A stretch of 64,000 nt of DNA from contig CCNA01000023.1 in the NCBI GenBank assembly GCA_000824805.1, forward strand, positions 1-64,000, in the 5' to 3' direction. The notes under the pieces were generated by a model, which worked only from the letters and a program-made list of their open reading frames with translations, ran no database searches and was not told the DNA's origin. How positions within the stretch are numbered: the first letter of the stretch is position 1; the number at the start of each line of letters is the position of its first letter. The translations under genes were made by a program, and so were the position numbers. This document shows, one piece after another, positions 9,395-17,815 of the stretch. The stretch comes from Mesorhizobium sp. SOD10. Its GTDB lineage: Bacteria; Pseudomonadota; Alphaproteobacteria; Rhizobiales; Rhizobiaceae.

Positions 9395-10387
9395 ATGATC
9401 GACGCCGCATTGTTCGGCGCCGGGCTGATCGGCTCGGTGCATGCGAAAAATCTTGCCCGGCATCCGGGCGTGCGCCTGCGCTATGTCGTCGATCCGCGCC
9501 GCGACGCGGCCGAGCGGATCGCCGCTGCGACGGGCGCCGAGATCGCCGATACCGCGACGGTGATGAAAGACCCGTCGATCAAGGCCGTGCTGATCGCGTC
9601 CGCCACGCGCACACATGCCGATCTGATCATCGAGGCCGCGGCCAAAGGCAAGGCGATCTTTTGCGAGAAGCCGATCGATCTCGACATCGCCCGCACCGAT
9701 GAATGCCTGGCGGCTGTCGAGAAGGCCGGCGTGGCGCTGCAGATCGGCTTCAACCGGCGCTTCGATCCGTCCTTCGCCACTGTCAAGAAGAGGATCGACG
9801 CCGGCGAGATCGGCGCGGTCGAGCAGGTGATCATCACCAGCCGCGACCCGGAACCGGAGACCGAGGAAGCGCTGGCGGGCGGCGGCGGCGTGTTCCGCGA
9901 GATGACGATCCACGATTTCGACATGGCGCGCTTTTTGTTGGGCGAGGAGCCGGTCGAGCTCTTCGCCACCGGCTCCTCGCTGGTGCTGCCCTACTATGCG
10001 AAGCTGGGCGATTACGACACGGCGATGTTCATCCTGCGCACGGCATCCGGCAGGCAATGCCACATCAACAACAGCGTGCGCGCCGTCTATGGCTACGACC
10101 AGCGCATCGAGGTGCATGGCTCGAGGGGCATGCTGCAGGCCGGCAACCGCACGCCGACTTCGGTGAGCCTCAGCGGCGAGAGCGGGATCGCAGCCGAGCG
10201 GCCGCTCTATTTCTTCGTCGAGCGCTATGCCGAATCCTATGAGGCCGAGCTCGACCATTTCATCCAGGCGCTCGCCGCGGGGCGCAGGCCGGCGGTCGGC
10301 GCCGCCGATGGCCGCAAGGCGATGATCCTGTGCGAGGCAGCCCTTGCCTCGGCCAAGTCCGGCCGCTTCGAGCCGGTCCGGTTCTGA
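9395..10387 (+). CDS. iolG: Myo-inositol 2-dehydrogenase-like oxidoreductase (IolG/MocA type)
   Basis: 330 residues of the Gfo/Idh/MocA family. It has the NAD site FGAGLIGSVHAKNL, the catalytic lysine motif FCEKPIDLD, FNRRFDPSFATVKKRI and the HDFDMARFLLGEEP segment found in IolG. It would oxidise myo-inositol or a close relative to inosose. It is the last gene of the rightward operon, 20 bases after the ATPase stop. A second IolG-like protein is encoded at 37820-38812, so the two may differ in stereoisomer preference. Confidence 0.88.
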   Translation: MIDAALFGAGLIGSVHAKNLARHPGVRLRYVVDPRRDAAERIAAATGAEIADTATVMKDPSIKAVLIASATRTHADLIIEAAAKGKAIFCEKPIDLDIARTDECLAAVEKAGVALQIGFNRRFDPSFATVKKRIDAGEIGAVEQVIITSRDPEPETEEALAGGGGVFREMTIHDFDMARFLLGEEPVELFATGSSLVLPYYAKLGDYDTAMFILRTASGRQCHINNSVRAVYGYDQRIEVHGSRGMLQAGNRTPTSVSLSGESGIAAERPLYFFVERYAESYEAELDHFIQALAAGRRPAVGAADGRKAMILCEAALASAKSGRFEPVRF

Positions 10388-10400
10388 GGTGTTGCCTGCC

Positions 10401-11510
10401 CTATCTCACATCGATCCAGCGCTGCTCCTGGAAGGAGCGCGCCATGGCATGCACGGTGCGCTCGATCTCCAGCCCCTCGTCGAAGTCGATGATGCGAGCC
10501 GGCTTGCCGGCGATGCGCATCAGGAGCTCGCGGCATTCGATCATCTTGAGGTCATTGAAGCCAAGGCCATGGCCGGGCGCCGGCAGGAAGGAATCGTAGG
10601 GCTTGTGGTGCGGCGCGACCAGGATGGTGCGGTAGCCCTGCTCGGTCGGCCGGTCGGCGGTGAGGTAGAGCTGGAACTCGTTCATCCGCTCCTGGTCGTA
10701 GAGGATCGAGCCCTTGGAGCCGAAGATCTGGATGGCGATGCGGCCCTTGCGGCCCCAGGCCGAGCGGTTGACCAGGAGCGTGCCGGCGACGCCGTTCTCG
10801 AGATGCATCAAGACGCTGGCGATGTCGTAGGTCTCGACCGCGCGGCGGTCGCCGGAAGCGGTCTTGCGGTCGGCATAGGGTTTGACCATGTCGCACATGA
10901 CGCGGGACACACGGCCGAACAGTGCCTTAATCAGCGACAACGGGTGGACGGCGAAATCGTCGAGCGCGCCATAGCCGGACGAAGCCTCGTGCTTCCAGAA
11001 GAACAGAGCCTCCGGGTCGGCCATGAAATCCTCGTCCATCTCGATGCGCACAAGGTTGACGTCGCCGATGATCTTTTCCTCGAGCAGCGCGCCGATATGG
11101 CGGATGGCAGGATTCTGGATGTAATTGTAGCCGAGCACGGCGGCCTTGCCGGATTTTCTCGCAGCCTTCGCCATCGCCTCGGCCTCGGCGAAGCTCGGCG
11201 CCATCGGCTTCTCGCACCACAGATGTTTGCCGGCTTCGAGGATGGCGATCGCCATTTCGGGATGGAACTGGTTGGGCGTGGTCAGCGAAACGACGTCGAC
11301 CTCGGGATCGTTGACCACGGCGCGCCAGTCGCCGGAGCCTTTCGCGAAGCCGAACTCGCCGGCCTTGCGCCTGGCCAGCTCGTCATTCACCTCGCCCAGA
11401 TGCACCAGCCTCGGCTTCTCGACATCGGGGAACACGGTGCCCACTGCGTTCCAGGCGATGGCGTGGCACTTGCCCATGAAGCCCGTGCCGATGAGGCCCA
11501 CTCCGACCAT
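10401..11510 (-). CDS. Gfo/Idh/MocA family oxidoreductase
   Basis: 369 residues with GTGFMGKCHAIAWN as the nucleotide site and LWCEKPMAPS as the catalytic-lysine motif. The ATG at 11508-11510 is chosen because GGAG lies upstream and the family starts there; the upstream in-frame extension runs through a palindromic repeat and is not coding. Its sequence differs clearly from the two IolG-like proteins here, so its substrate is open. It converges with the iolG at 9395 (13 bases between stops) and is divergent from iolR. Confidence 0.85.
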   Translation of the reverse strand: MVGVGLIGTGFMGKCHAIAWNAVGTVFPDVEKPRLVHLGEVNDELARRKAGEFGFAKGSGDWRAVVNDPEVDVVSLTTPNQFHPEMAIAILEAGKHLWCEKPMAPSFAEAEAMAKAARKSGKAAVLGYNYIQNPAIRHIGALLEEKIIGDVNLVRIEMDEDFMADPEALFFWKHEASSGYGALDDFAVHPLSLIKALFGRVSRVMCDMVKPYADRKTASGDRRAVETYDIASVLMHLENGVAGTLLVNRSAWGRKGRIAIQIFGSKGSILYDQERMNEFQLYLTADRPTEQGYRTILVAPHHKPYDSFLPAPGHGLGFNDLKMIECRELLMRIAGKPARIIDFDEGLEIERTVHAMARSFQEQRWIDVR

Positions 11511-11530
11511 GTCGATTTGTCTCCGCGCCA

Positions 11531-11580
11531 GAGCAATTCCAGGAAAAGTGTCGAGCGGTTTTCCATCCGGAATTGCGTCA
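11531..11580. repeat. Dispersed palindromic repeat (gcaattcc type)
   Basis: GCAATTCC and GGAATTGC arms flank aggaaaagtgtcgagcggtt, then ttccatcc. Copies with the same outer arms occur at 19616-19660, 36952-36995 and, diverged, 40876-40922. It resembles the RIME-like elements of rhizobia. It lies upstream of the oxidoreductase gene. Confidence 0.8.
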
Positions 11581-11590
11581 ACAAACAGAT

Positions 11591-11620
11591 GGAGCGGTTC
11601 CGTGAAAGCGGAATCGCTCC
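11591..11620. repeat. Imperfect 12-bp inverted repeat
   Basis: GGAGCGGTTCCG and CGGAATCGCTCC pair with a single G-U type mismatch around a six-base loop. It abuts the gcaattcc repeat and may be part of the same mosaic element. Confidence 0.6.
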
Positions 11621-11634
11621 GGGAAAATATTATT

Positions 11635-11652
11635 ATGGATGAATTAGTCCAT
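11635..11652. promoter_or_regulatory. Possible IolR operator upstream of iolR
   Basis: ATGGATGAATTAGTCCAT is a palindrome with arms ATGGA/TCCAT and the GGA-N8-TCC spacing of the candidate operators before iolC. The inner bases differ from GGAA-N6-TTCC, so autoregulation is only a suggestion. It lies in the gap between the two divergent genes. Confidence 0.35.
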
Positions 11653-11738
11653 TTTGGTTGCGAATGGAACATACAAATCATTTTTTATGGTGTTCTTGCG
11701 CGAACTCGCTATGATGAGGCAGGAGAGGGACAGAGCAT

Positions 11739-12605
11739 ATGCGCGCGGACGGAGCGACGATGGACGAACGGGTGCCTCGTGATTTCGAAACGCTGCGCGC
11801 GACGATCCTGGACCGGCGCGCAAGCCTGCCGAAGCGCATCGCGCAGATCGCCGCCTATGCGCTCGACAATCCCGACGACATCGCTTTCGGAACGGCGGCG
11901 AGCATTGCCGCTTCCGCCGGCGTGCAGCCCTCGACGTTGATCCGTTTCGCCCAGCAGCTCGGCTTCGACGGCTTCACCAGCCTGCAACAGGTTTTCCGCG
12001 AGCGCCTGCGTGAGCGCAATTCCTCCTATGACGAGCGGCTGGCGGCGCTGCGCGCCAAGGCCGAGGAAGGCGGCGGCCATCGGGCTATCTTCGACGGCTT
12101 CGTCGCCGCCGCCAGCACCTCGCTGGGCGACATTTCGCGCTCGCTCAATGATGCGCATTTCGAAGAGGCTGTGGCGCTTCTGGCGAAGGCCGAGACCATC
12201 TATGTGCTGGCAAAGCGCCGCTCCTATCCGGTCGCGTCCTACATCGCCTATGCGCTGGGCAAGCTCAAGATCCGCAACCAGCTGGTGGAATCGGCCGCGG
12301 GGCTCAACGCCGAGATGATCGGCTTCGCCACGCCGCGCGACGCCGTCATCGCCATCAGCTTCTCTCCTTACGCGCCGGCCACCATCGAGGAGACGCGCTC
12401 GATCGCCGAGCAAGGGGTGCCGATCGTGGCGATCACCGACTCGTCCTTCTCGCCGCTGGCGCAATTCGCCAAGGTCTGGTTCGAGGTCGCCGAGGCCGAT
12501 TTCGGCGGCTTCCGCTCAATCTCGGCGACGATGGCGCTGGCAATGGCGCTGACCGTCGCCGTGGGTGAGAAGCGCCGCGAAGCTGGGCGCCGGCGCAAGG
12601 GCTGA
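11739..12605 (+). CDS. iolR: RpiR-type regulator of inositol catabolism
   Basis: 288 residues: an N-terminal RpiR helix-turn-helix (about 20-95, including SIAASAGVQPSTLIRFAQQL) and a C-terminal SIS sugar-binding domain (about 130-270, with TIYVLAKRRSYPVASYIAYA). RpiR-type IolR represses iol genes in Sinorhizobium. Here it lies directly upstream of iolCDEB on the same strand, which supports the name. The ATG at 11739 has AGGAGAGGG upstream; an alternative ATG lies at 11760. Confidence 0.85.
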   Translation: MRADGATMDERVPRDFETLRATILDRRASLPKRIAQIAAYALDNPDDIAFGTAASIAASAGVQPSTLIRFAQQLGFDGFTSLQQVFRERLRERNSSYDERLAALRAKAEEGGGHRAIFDGFVAAASTSLGDISRSLNDAHFEEAVALLAKAETIYVLAKRRSYPVASYIAYALGKLKIRNQLVESAAGLNAEMIGFATPRDAVIAISFSPYAPATIEETRSIAEQGVPIVAITDSSFSPLAQFAKVWFEVAEADFGGFRSISATMALAMALTVAVGEKRREAGRRRKG

Positions 12606-12633
12606 GCCTCGCCGAGAAGCGCTTTTCGGCTTG

Positions 12634-12647
12634 GGAACGCTCATTCC
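12634..12647. promoter_or_regulatory. Candidate IolR operator 1 before iolC
   Basis: GGAACGCTCATTCC is an exact GGAA-N6-TTCC palindrome, the form I recall as the IolR recognition motif in Sinorhizobium meliloti. It lies just upstream of a TTGACT hexamer (12651-12656) that could be the -35 element of iolC. Confidence 0.6.
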
Positions 12648-12663
12648 ATATTGACTGTAGATT

Positions 12664-12677
12664 GGAATTAATATTTC
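12664..12677. promoter_or_regulatory. Candidate IolR operator 2 before iolC
   Basis: GGAATTAATATTTC fits GGAA-N6-TTYC and lies seven bases after TTGACT, so a bound repressor would cover the promoter. It differs in one internal base from the site at 42040-42053 (GGAATAAATATTTC, opposite strand) in front of the inositol binding-protein operon. Confidence 0.6.
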
Positions 12678-12759
12678 ATATTGACGACACCACGCCATCG
12701 CCGGCGCGCGCTGTCCAAAACGACGCTGCTCTGCACAACAAGGCCGATGGGAGGTTCGA

Positions 12760-14694
12760 ATGGGCGAAGCCGTGGAAGGGAAATACCCGCCGCTCGACGT
12801 CATCACCATTGGCCGCGCTTCGGTCGATCTCTACGGCCAGCAGATCGGCTCGCGGCTGGAGGACATCACCTCTTTCGCCAAGTCAGTCGGCGGCTGCCCG
12901 GCCAATATTTCCGTCGGCACGGCAAGGCTCGGCCTGCGCTCGGCGCTGCTCACCCGGGTCGGCGACGAGCAGATGGGCCGCTTCATCCGCGAACAGCTTC
13001 GGCGCGAAGGCGTCTCGGTCGACGGACTGAAGACCGACAAGGAACGGCTGACGGCGCTGGTGTTGCTTTCGGTCGAGAGCGAAGGCGTCTCGCCGATGAT
13101 CTTTTACCGCTCCGACTGCGCGGATATGGCGCTGGCCGAAGAGGATATCGACGAGGCCTTCATCGCCTCGGCCCGCTCGGTGGTCGTCACCGGCACGCAT
13201 TTTTCCCGGCCGAATTCCGATGCCGCCCAGCGCAAGGCGATCCGCCTGATGAAGGCTAAGGGCGGTAAGGTGGTGTTCGATATCGACTATCGCCCGAACC
13301 TCTGGGGACTTGCCGGCCATGCCGAGGGTTTCGAGCGCTATGTCAAATCCGACCGTGTCTCGGCACAGCTGAAGACGGTGCTGCCGGACTGCGATCTCAT
13401 CGTCGGCACCGAGGAAGAGATCATGATCGCTTCGGGCGCCGACGATTGCCTGAGCGCGCTGAAGACCATCCGCGGGATTTCTTCGGCGACCATCGTGCTG
13501 AAGCGCGGCGCCAAGGGCTGCATCGTCTATGACGGGCCGATCAGCGACGATCTCGAGGACGGCATCGTCGGCAGGGGTTTTCCGATCGAGATCTACAATG
13601 TGCTCGGCGCCGGCGACGCCTTCATGTCCGGTTTCCTGCGCGGCTGGCTGGGCGGCGAAAGCTTTACCACCGCCGCGACCTGGGCCAATGCCTGCGGCGC
13701 CTTCGCCGTCTCGCGCCTGCTCTGCGCGCCGGAATATCCGACCTTCGAGGAGCTGCAGTTCTTCCTGAAGCATGGCAGCAAGCACCTAGCGCTGCGCAAG
13801 GACGAGGCGATCAACCACATTCATTGGGCGACGACGCGGCGGCGCGACATTCCCTCGCTGATGGCTTTAGCCTGCGACCATCGCGTCCAGCTCGAAGACG
13901 TTGCCGCCAAGGTCGGCGGCGATATTGCGCGCATCCCCGATTTCAAGGTGCTGACCGTCAAAGCGGCGGCAAAGGTCGCCGCCGGCCGCGACGGCTACGG
14001 CATGCTTATCGACGAGAAATACGGCCGCGACGCGATGTTCGAATTCGCCCGCCATCCCTTCGCCTGGCTCGGCCGCCCGGTCGAATTGCCCGGGTCGCGG
14101 CCGCTGCGCTTCGAGTTCTCGCAGGATATCGGCTCGCAGCTCACCGAATGGCCGGTCGACCACTGCATCAAATGCCTGTGCTTCTATCATCCGGACGACC
14201 CGGAAGCGCTGAAGAGTGAGCAGCAGCAGAAGCTGCGCGCGCTGTTCGAGGCCGCGCGGAAAGTCGGCCGGGAACTGCTGGTCGAGATCATCGCCGGCAA
14301 GCACGGCAAGCTCGACGACACCACCATTCCGCGCGCGCTGGAAGAGCTCTATACGCTGGGCATCAAGCCCGACTGGTGGAAGCTCGAGCCGCAGGCTTCG
14401 GCAGGCGCCTGGGCAAAGATCGAACAGGTGATCATCAAGAACGATCCGTGGTGCCGGGGCGTCGTGCTGCTCGGGCTGGAGGCGCCGCAGGACGAGCTGG
14501 TGGCGGCCTTCGCGGCAACCGCCAACGCGCCGATCGTCAAGGGATTTGCCGTCGGTCGCACCATCTTCGTCAACGCCGCCGAACAATGGTTGGCCGGCAA
14601 CATGTCGGATGACGAGGCGGTCGCCGACATGGCGGCGCGTTTCGAGCAGCTGACCGAGGCGTGGCTTGCCGCGCGCGGCCGCAAGGCCGCATAA
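12760..14694 (+). CDS. iolC: 5-dehydro-2-deoxygluconokinase with C-terminal DUF2090 domain
   Basis: 644 residues. The N-terminal half (about 10-340) is a PfkB kinase: DVITIGRASVDLYGQQIGSR, GGCPANISVG and the anion-hole motif NVLGAGDAFMSGF. The C-terminal half (about 350-640) is a DUF2090 TIM-barrel domain beginning PSLMALACDHRVQLED, related to class I aldolases. The kinase phosphorylates 5-dehydro-2-deoxygluconate. The fused domain may provide the next aldolase step, since no separate iolJ is present in the window, but this is inference. It is the first gene of iolCDEB and lies behind two candidate IolR sites. Confidence 0.94.
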   Translation: MGEAVEGKYPPLDVITIGRASVDLYGQQIGSRLEDITSFAKSVGGCPANISVGTARLGLRSALLTRVGDEQMGRFIREQLRREGVSVDGLKTDKERLTALVLLSVESEGVSPMIFYRSDCADMALAEEDIDEAFIASARSVVVTGTHFSRPNSDAAQRKAIRLMKAKGGKVVFDIDYRPNLWGLAGHAEGFERYVKSDRVSAQLKTVLPDCDLIVGTEEEIMIASGADDCLSALKTIRGISSATIVLKRGAKGCIVYDGPISDDLEDGIVGRGFPIEIYNVLGAGDAFMSGFLRGWLGGESFTTAATWANACGAFAVSRLLCAPEYPTFEELQFFLKHGSKHLALRKDEAINHIHWATTRRRDIPSLMALACDHRVQLEDVAAKVGGDIARIPDFKVLTVKAAAKVAAGRDGYGMLIDEKYGRDAMFEFARHPFAWLGRPVELPGSRPLRFEFSQDIGSQLTEWPVDHCIKCLCFYHPDDPEALKSEQQQKLRALFEAARKVGRELLVEIIAGKHGKLDDTTIPRALEELYTLGIKPDWWKLEPQASAGAWAKIEQVIIKNDPWCRGVVLLGLEAPQDELVAAFAATANAPIVKGFAVGRTIFVNAAEQWLAGNMSDDEAVADMAARFEQLTEAWLAARGRKAA

Positions 14695-14726
14695 CAAGAC
14701 CGGCGAAGGATTGCGGAGGAAACACC

Positions 14727-16571
14727 ATGAGCAAGACAATCCGCCTGACCATGGCGCAGGCGCTGACCCGCTTTCTCAGCCGGCAAATGACCGAGATCGA
14801 CGGCAAGACGGTGCCGATCTTCGGCGGCGTCTGGGCGATCTTCGGCCATGGCAACGTCGCCGGCATCGGCGAGGCGCTGTACCAGGTCCGTGACGAGCTG
14901 CCGACTTTCCGCGCCCATAACGAGCAAGCGATGGCGCATGCGGCGATCGCCTATGGCAAGGCGAATTTCCGCCGCCGCTTCATGGCCGCGACTTCTTCGA
15001 TTGGCCCCGGCGCGTTGAACATGGTGACGGCGGCGGCACTCGCGCATGTGAACCGGTTGCCCGTCCTGTTCTTGCCGGGCGATGTGTTCGCCAACCGCCT
15101 GCCGGACCCGGTGCTGCAGCAGGCGGAGGACTTCTCCGACGGCACGGCGAGCGTTAACGACTGCTTCCGCCCCGTTTCGCGCTATTTCGACCGCATCACG
15201 CGGCCGGAGCAGATCATCCCGGCGCTGAACCGCGCCATGCAGGTGCTGACCGATCCGGCCGAATGCGGCCCGGTCACGCTCTCGCTCTGCCAGGACGTGC
15301 AGGCCGAGGCCTATGATTATCCCGAAAGCCTGTTCGCTGAGCGCGTCTGGACGCCGCGCCGGCTGCGCCCGGACCGCAATGAGCTGGCGGCGGCCGTCGC
15401 GGCGCTGAGGGGCGCCAAGAAGCCGCTGGTGATCGCCGGCGGCGGGGTGCTGTACTCGCAGGCCTCGGACGAGCTCGCCAAGCTGGTTCAGGGCGCCGGC
15501 ATTCCGGTCTGCGAAACGCAGGGCGGCAAATCCTCGCTGCCCGACGATCATCCGCTCAACATGGCCGCCGTCGGGGTCACCGGCACCTCCGCCGCCAACC
15601 GGCTGGCGGAGGAGGCTGATGTCGTGCTTGCCGTCGGCACCAGGCTGCAGGATTTCACCACCGGCTCCTGGGCGCTGTTCAAGAATGCCGGCCGCACCAT
15701 CATCGGGCTCAATACCCAGGTCTTCGACGCCGGCAAGCACTGGGCGCTGCCGCTGGTCGCAGATGCGGCCGAAGGGCTCGCCGGGCTCAGTGCCGCGCTG
15801 AAGGGCTGGAAGGCGCCGAGCGCCTGGACCGACAATGCGCTGAAGGGCAAGACGGAGTGGCAGGCCGCCGCCGCCAAGGTAACGGCCTCGACCAACGCGG
15901 CCTATCCGTCCGACGCGCAGGTGATCGGCGCTGTCCAGCGCGCGATGGGCTCGGGCGTAACCTTGCTGCATGCCGCGGGCGGGCTGCCCGGCGAATTGCA
16001 CAAGCTCTGGCAGGCGGGCGCGCCGGGCTCCTACCACGCCGAATACGGCTTCTCGACCATGGGCTACGAGATCGCCGGGGGCCTCGGCGTGAAGATGGCG
16101 AAGCCCGACCAGGAGGTGGTCGTCATGGTCGGCGACGGCTCCTATTTGATGCTCAATTCCGAGATCGCCACTTCGGTGATGCTTGGCCTGAAGCTCACCA
16201 TCGTGCTCCTCGACAATCGGGGCTTCGGCTGCATCAACCGGTTGCAGATGGCGACCGGCGGCGCCAACTTCAACAATCTGCTTAAGGACGCACGCCACGA
16301 GGTGATGCCCGATGTCGACTTCGCCGCGCATGCGGCAAGCTTAGGTGCCGTCGCCGAGAAGGTGGCGTCGATCGCCGAACTGGAAACGGCGTTGGCCAAG
16401 GCGAAGAAGAACGACAAGACCACCGTGCTGGTCATTGACACCGATCCGCTGGTCTCGACCGAGGCCGGCGGCCATTGGTGGGATGTCGCCGTGCCGGAGG
16501 TCTCGTCGAGGCCGCAGGTCAATGCCGCGCGCAAGAAATATGAGGAAGCCCTGGGCAGCCGCCAGGGCTGA
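14727..16571 (+). CDS. iolD: 3D-(3,5/4)-trihydroxycyclohexane-1,2-dione hydrolase
   Basis: 614 residues, a thiamine-diphosphate enzyme that opens the cyclohexane ring in inositol breakdown. The N-terminal part has FGGVWAIFGHGNVAGIGEAL and the catalytic-glutamate region FRAHNEQAMAHAA; the C-terminal ThDP motif is VGDGSYLMLNSEIATS, ending in VLLDNRGFG. The ATG at 14727 has GGAGGA seven bases upstream. It follows iolC by 32 bases. Confidence 0.95.
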   Translation: MSKTIRLTMAQALTRFLSRQMTEIDGKTVPIFGGVWAIFGHGNVAGIGEALYQVRDELPTFRAHNEQAMAHAAIAYGKANFRRRFMAATSSIGPGALNMVTAAALAHVNRLPVLFLPGDVFANRLPDPVLQQAEDFSDGTASVNDCFRPVSRYFDRITRPEQIIPALNRAMQVLTDPAECGPVTLSLCQDVQAEAYDYPESLFAERVWTPRRLRPDRNELAAAVAALRGAKKPLVIAGGGVLYSQASDELAKLVQGAGIPVCETQGGKSSLPDDHPLNMAAVGVTGTSAANRLAEEADVVLAVGTRLQDFTTGSWALFKNAGRTIIGLNTQVFDAGKHWALPLVADAAEGLAGLSAALKGWKAPSAWTDNALKGKTEWQAAAAKVTASTNAAYPSDAQVIGAVQRAMGSGVTLLHAAGGLPGELHKLWQAGAPGSYHAEYGFSTMGYEIAGGLGVKMAKPDQEVVVMVGDGSYLMLNSEIATSVMLGLKLTIVLLDNRGFGCINRLQMATGGANFNNLLKDARHEVMPDVDFAAHAASLGAVAEKVASIAELETALAKAKKNDKTTVLVIDTDPLVSTEAGGHWWDVAVPEVSSRPQVNAARKKYEEALGSRQG

Positions 16572-16607
16572 ACCGGCCTCACAACGAACCGACATTGGAG
16601 TGACGAC

Positions 16608-17522
16608 TTGAAAGCCAAACTGGGCATGTCCCCCATCGCGTGGTGGAACGACGATCTCGTGGAGCTGAGCGATGACGTGTCGCTTGAGGAATGCCTGCGC
16701 CAGTCGCGCTCGGCCGGCTTCACCGGCATGGAGATGGGCCGTCGCTTCCCCAACGACCCGAAGGTGATGCTGCCGATCCTGAAGGAGGCGGACGTGACGC
16801 TTTGCGGCGGCTGGTTCTCCGGCACGCTGGTCGACGAGGATTTGGCGAAGAACAAGGACCGCATCCAGCCGATGATCGACCTGTTCAAGGCGGTCGACGC
16901 GCCCTGCATCGTCTATGGCGAGGTCGGCCGCTCCATCCAGGGCGACCGTTCCAAGCCTCTGGCCACCAAGCCGAAGCTTTCAGACGACGAGATGAGGGCC
17001 TATGGCCGGCGCGTCACCGAATTCGGCGAATGGTGCGCCGAGCAGGGCATGCCGCTTTCCTACCACCACCACATGGCGGCAGTGGTCGAGACCGAGCCGG
17101 AGCTCGACGCCTTCATGCGCAACTCCGGCGAAGGCATTCCGCTTTTGCTCGACGCTGGCCATCTGGCCTTCGCCGGCGGCGACGTGCTGCGAGCCATCGA
17201 CAAACACCACAAGCGCATCAACCACGTCCATGTGAAGGATGTCCGCATGGGTGTGATCGACGGGTTGAATCGCTCGAAACAGTCCTTCCTCGATGCCGTG
17301 GCGCTCGGCGCCTTCACCGTGCCGGGCGACGGCTCGCTCGACTTCGGCGCCATCGTCCAGCGCTTCGCCGACTACGGCTATGAAGGCTGGTTCGTGGTCG
17401 AGGCCGAGCAGGACCCGAAGAAGAACCCGCCGCTCAGGATGGCTCAGGTCGGCCATAAGGAGCTGATGCGGGTGATGACGGCTGCAGGCTACACGGTGGA
17501 GACGCAAGGCTTTCCGGCCTGA
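16608..17522 (+). CDS. iolE: Myo-inosose-2 dehydratase
   Basis: 304 residues of the IolE TIM-barrel family: KAKLGMSPIAWWNDDL at the start, then SYHHHMAAVVETEPELD, LDAGHLAFAGGD, HVHVKDVRMG and VEAEQDPKKNP. The TTG at 16608 is taken as start because GGAG lies seven bases before it and the family usually begins with this segment; the next ATG (16626) would remove conserved residues. It sits in the iolCDEB operon and is a paralogue of the gene at 4403. Confidence 0.94.
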   Translation: MKAKLGMSPIAWWNDDLVELSDDVSLEECLRQSRSAGFTGMEMGRRFPNDPKVMLPILKEADVTLCGGWFSGTLVDEDLAKNKDRIQPMIDLFKAVDAPCIVYGEVGRSIQGDRSKPLATKPKLSDDEMRAYGRRVTEFGEWCAEQGMPLSYHHHMAAVVETEPELDAFMRNSGEGIPLLLDAGHLAFAGGDVLRAIDKHHKRINHVHVKDVRMGVIDGLNRSKQSFLDAVALGAFTVPGDGSLDFGAIVQRFADYGYEGWFVVEAEQDPKKNPPLRMAQVGHKELMRVMTAAGYTVETQGFPA

Positions 17523-17586
17523 ACAGTGGATTAGTCGGGGCGCCCGGTCTATCTGGTGCGCTTGGGCAAAATCCTGGATTGGCGTG

Positions 17587-17799
17587 ATGAAAGACTATGA
17601 GCACCCCTTCTTCCGGCCACTTTGGCGCCGCATCGCCGTCGTGGCGGTCTGCCTTGTTTGGTCGGTGATCGAGTTTGCGTCCGGCACGCCGTTCTGGGGC
17701 GTCATCGCGCTCGGCTTCGCCGGCTACGCCGTGTGGCAGTTTTTCTACCTCTACAAGCCGGTCGAGGAGACGAAGCCTCCGGCCGAGCCGAAGGAATGA
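17587..17799 (+). CDS. Small two-helix membrane protein in the iol operon
   Basis: 70 residues. After PFFRPLWRRI come two hydrophobic stretches (AVVAVCLVWSVIEFASG and WGVIALGFAGYAVWQFFYLY) and a proline-rich charged tail. The ATG at 17587 directly follows an in-frame GTG. Its place between iolE and iolB, with a 16-base gap to iolB, makes it part of the operon. It may belong to the DUF3329 group, but I am not certain, and no function is known. Confidence 0.75.
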   Translation: MKDYEHPFFRPLWRRIAVVAVCLVWSVIEFASGTPFWGVIALGFAGYAVWQFFYLYKPVEETKPPAEPKE

Positions 17800-17815
17800 T
17801 CCAAAGGAGGCCAGC

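Noticed and set aside
14349..16331. Long minus-strand open frame of 660 codons opposite iolC and iolD
   Set aside because: It mirrors two clear genes on the other strand, is rich in Arg, Gly, Ala and His as expected of an antisense frame in high G+C DNA, and shows no domain pattern.
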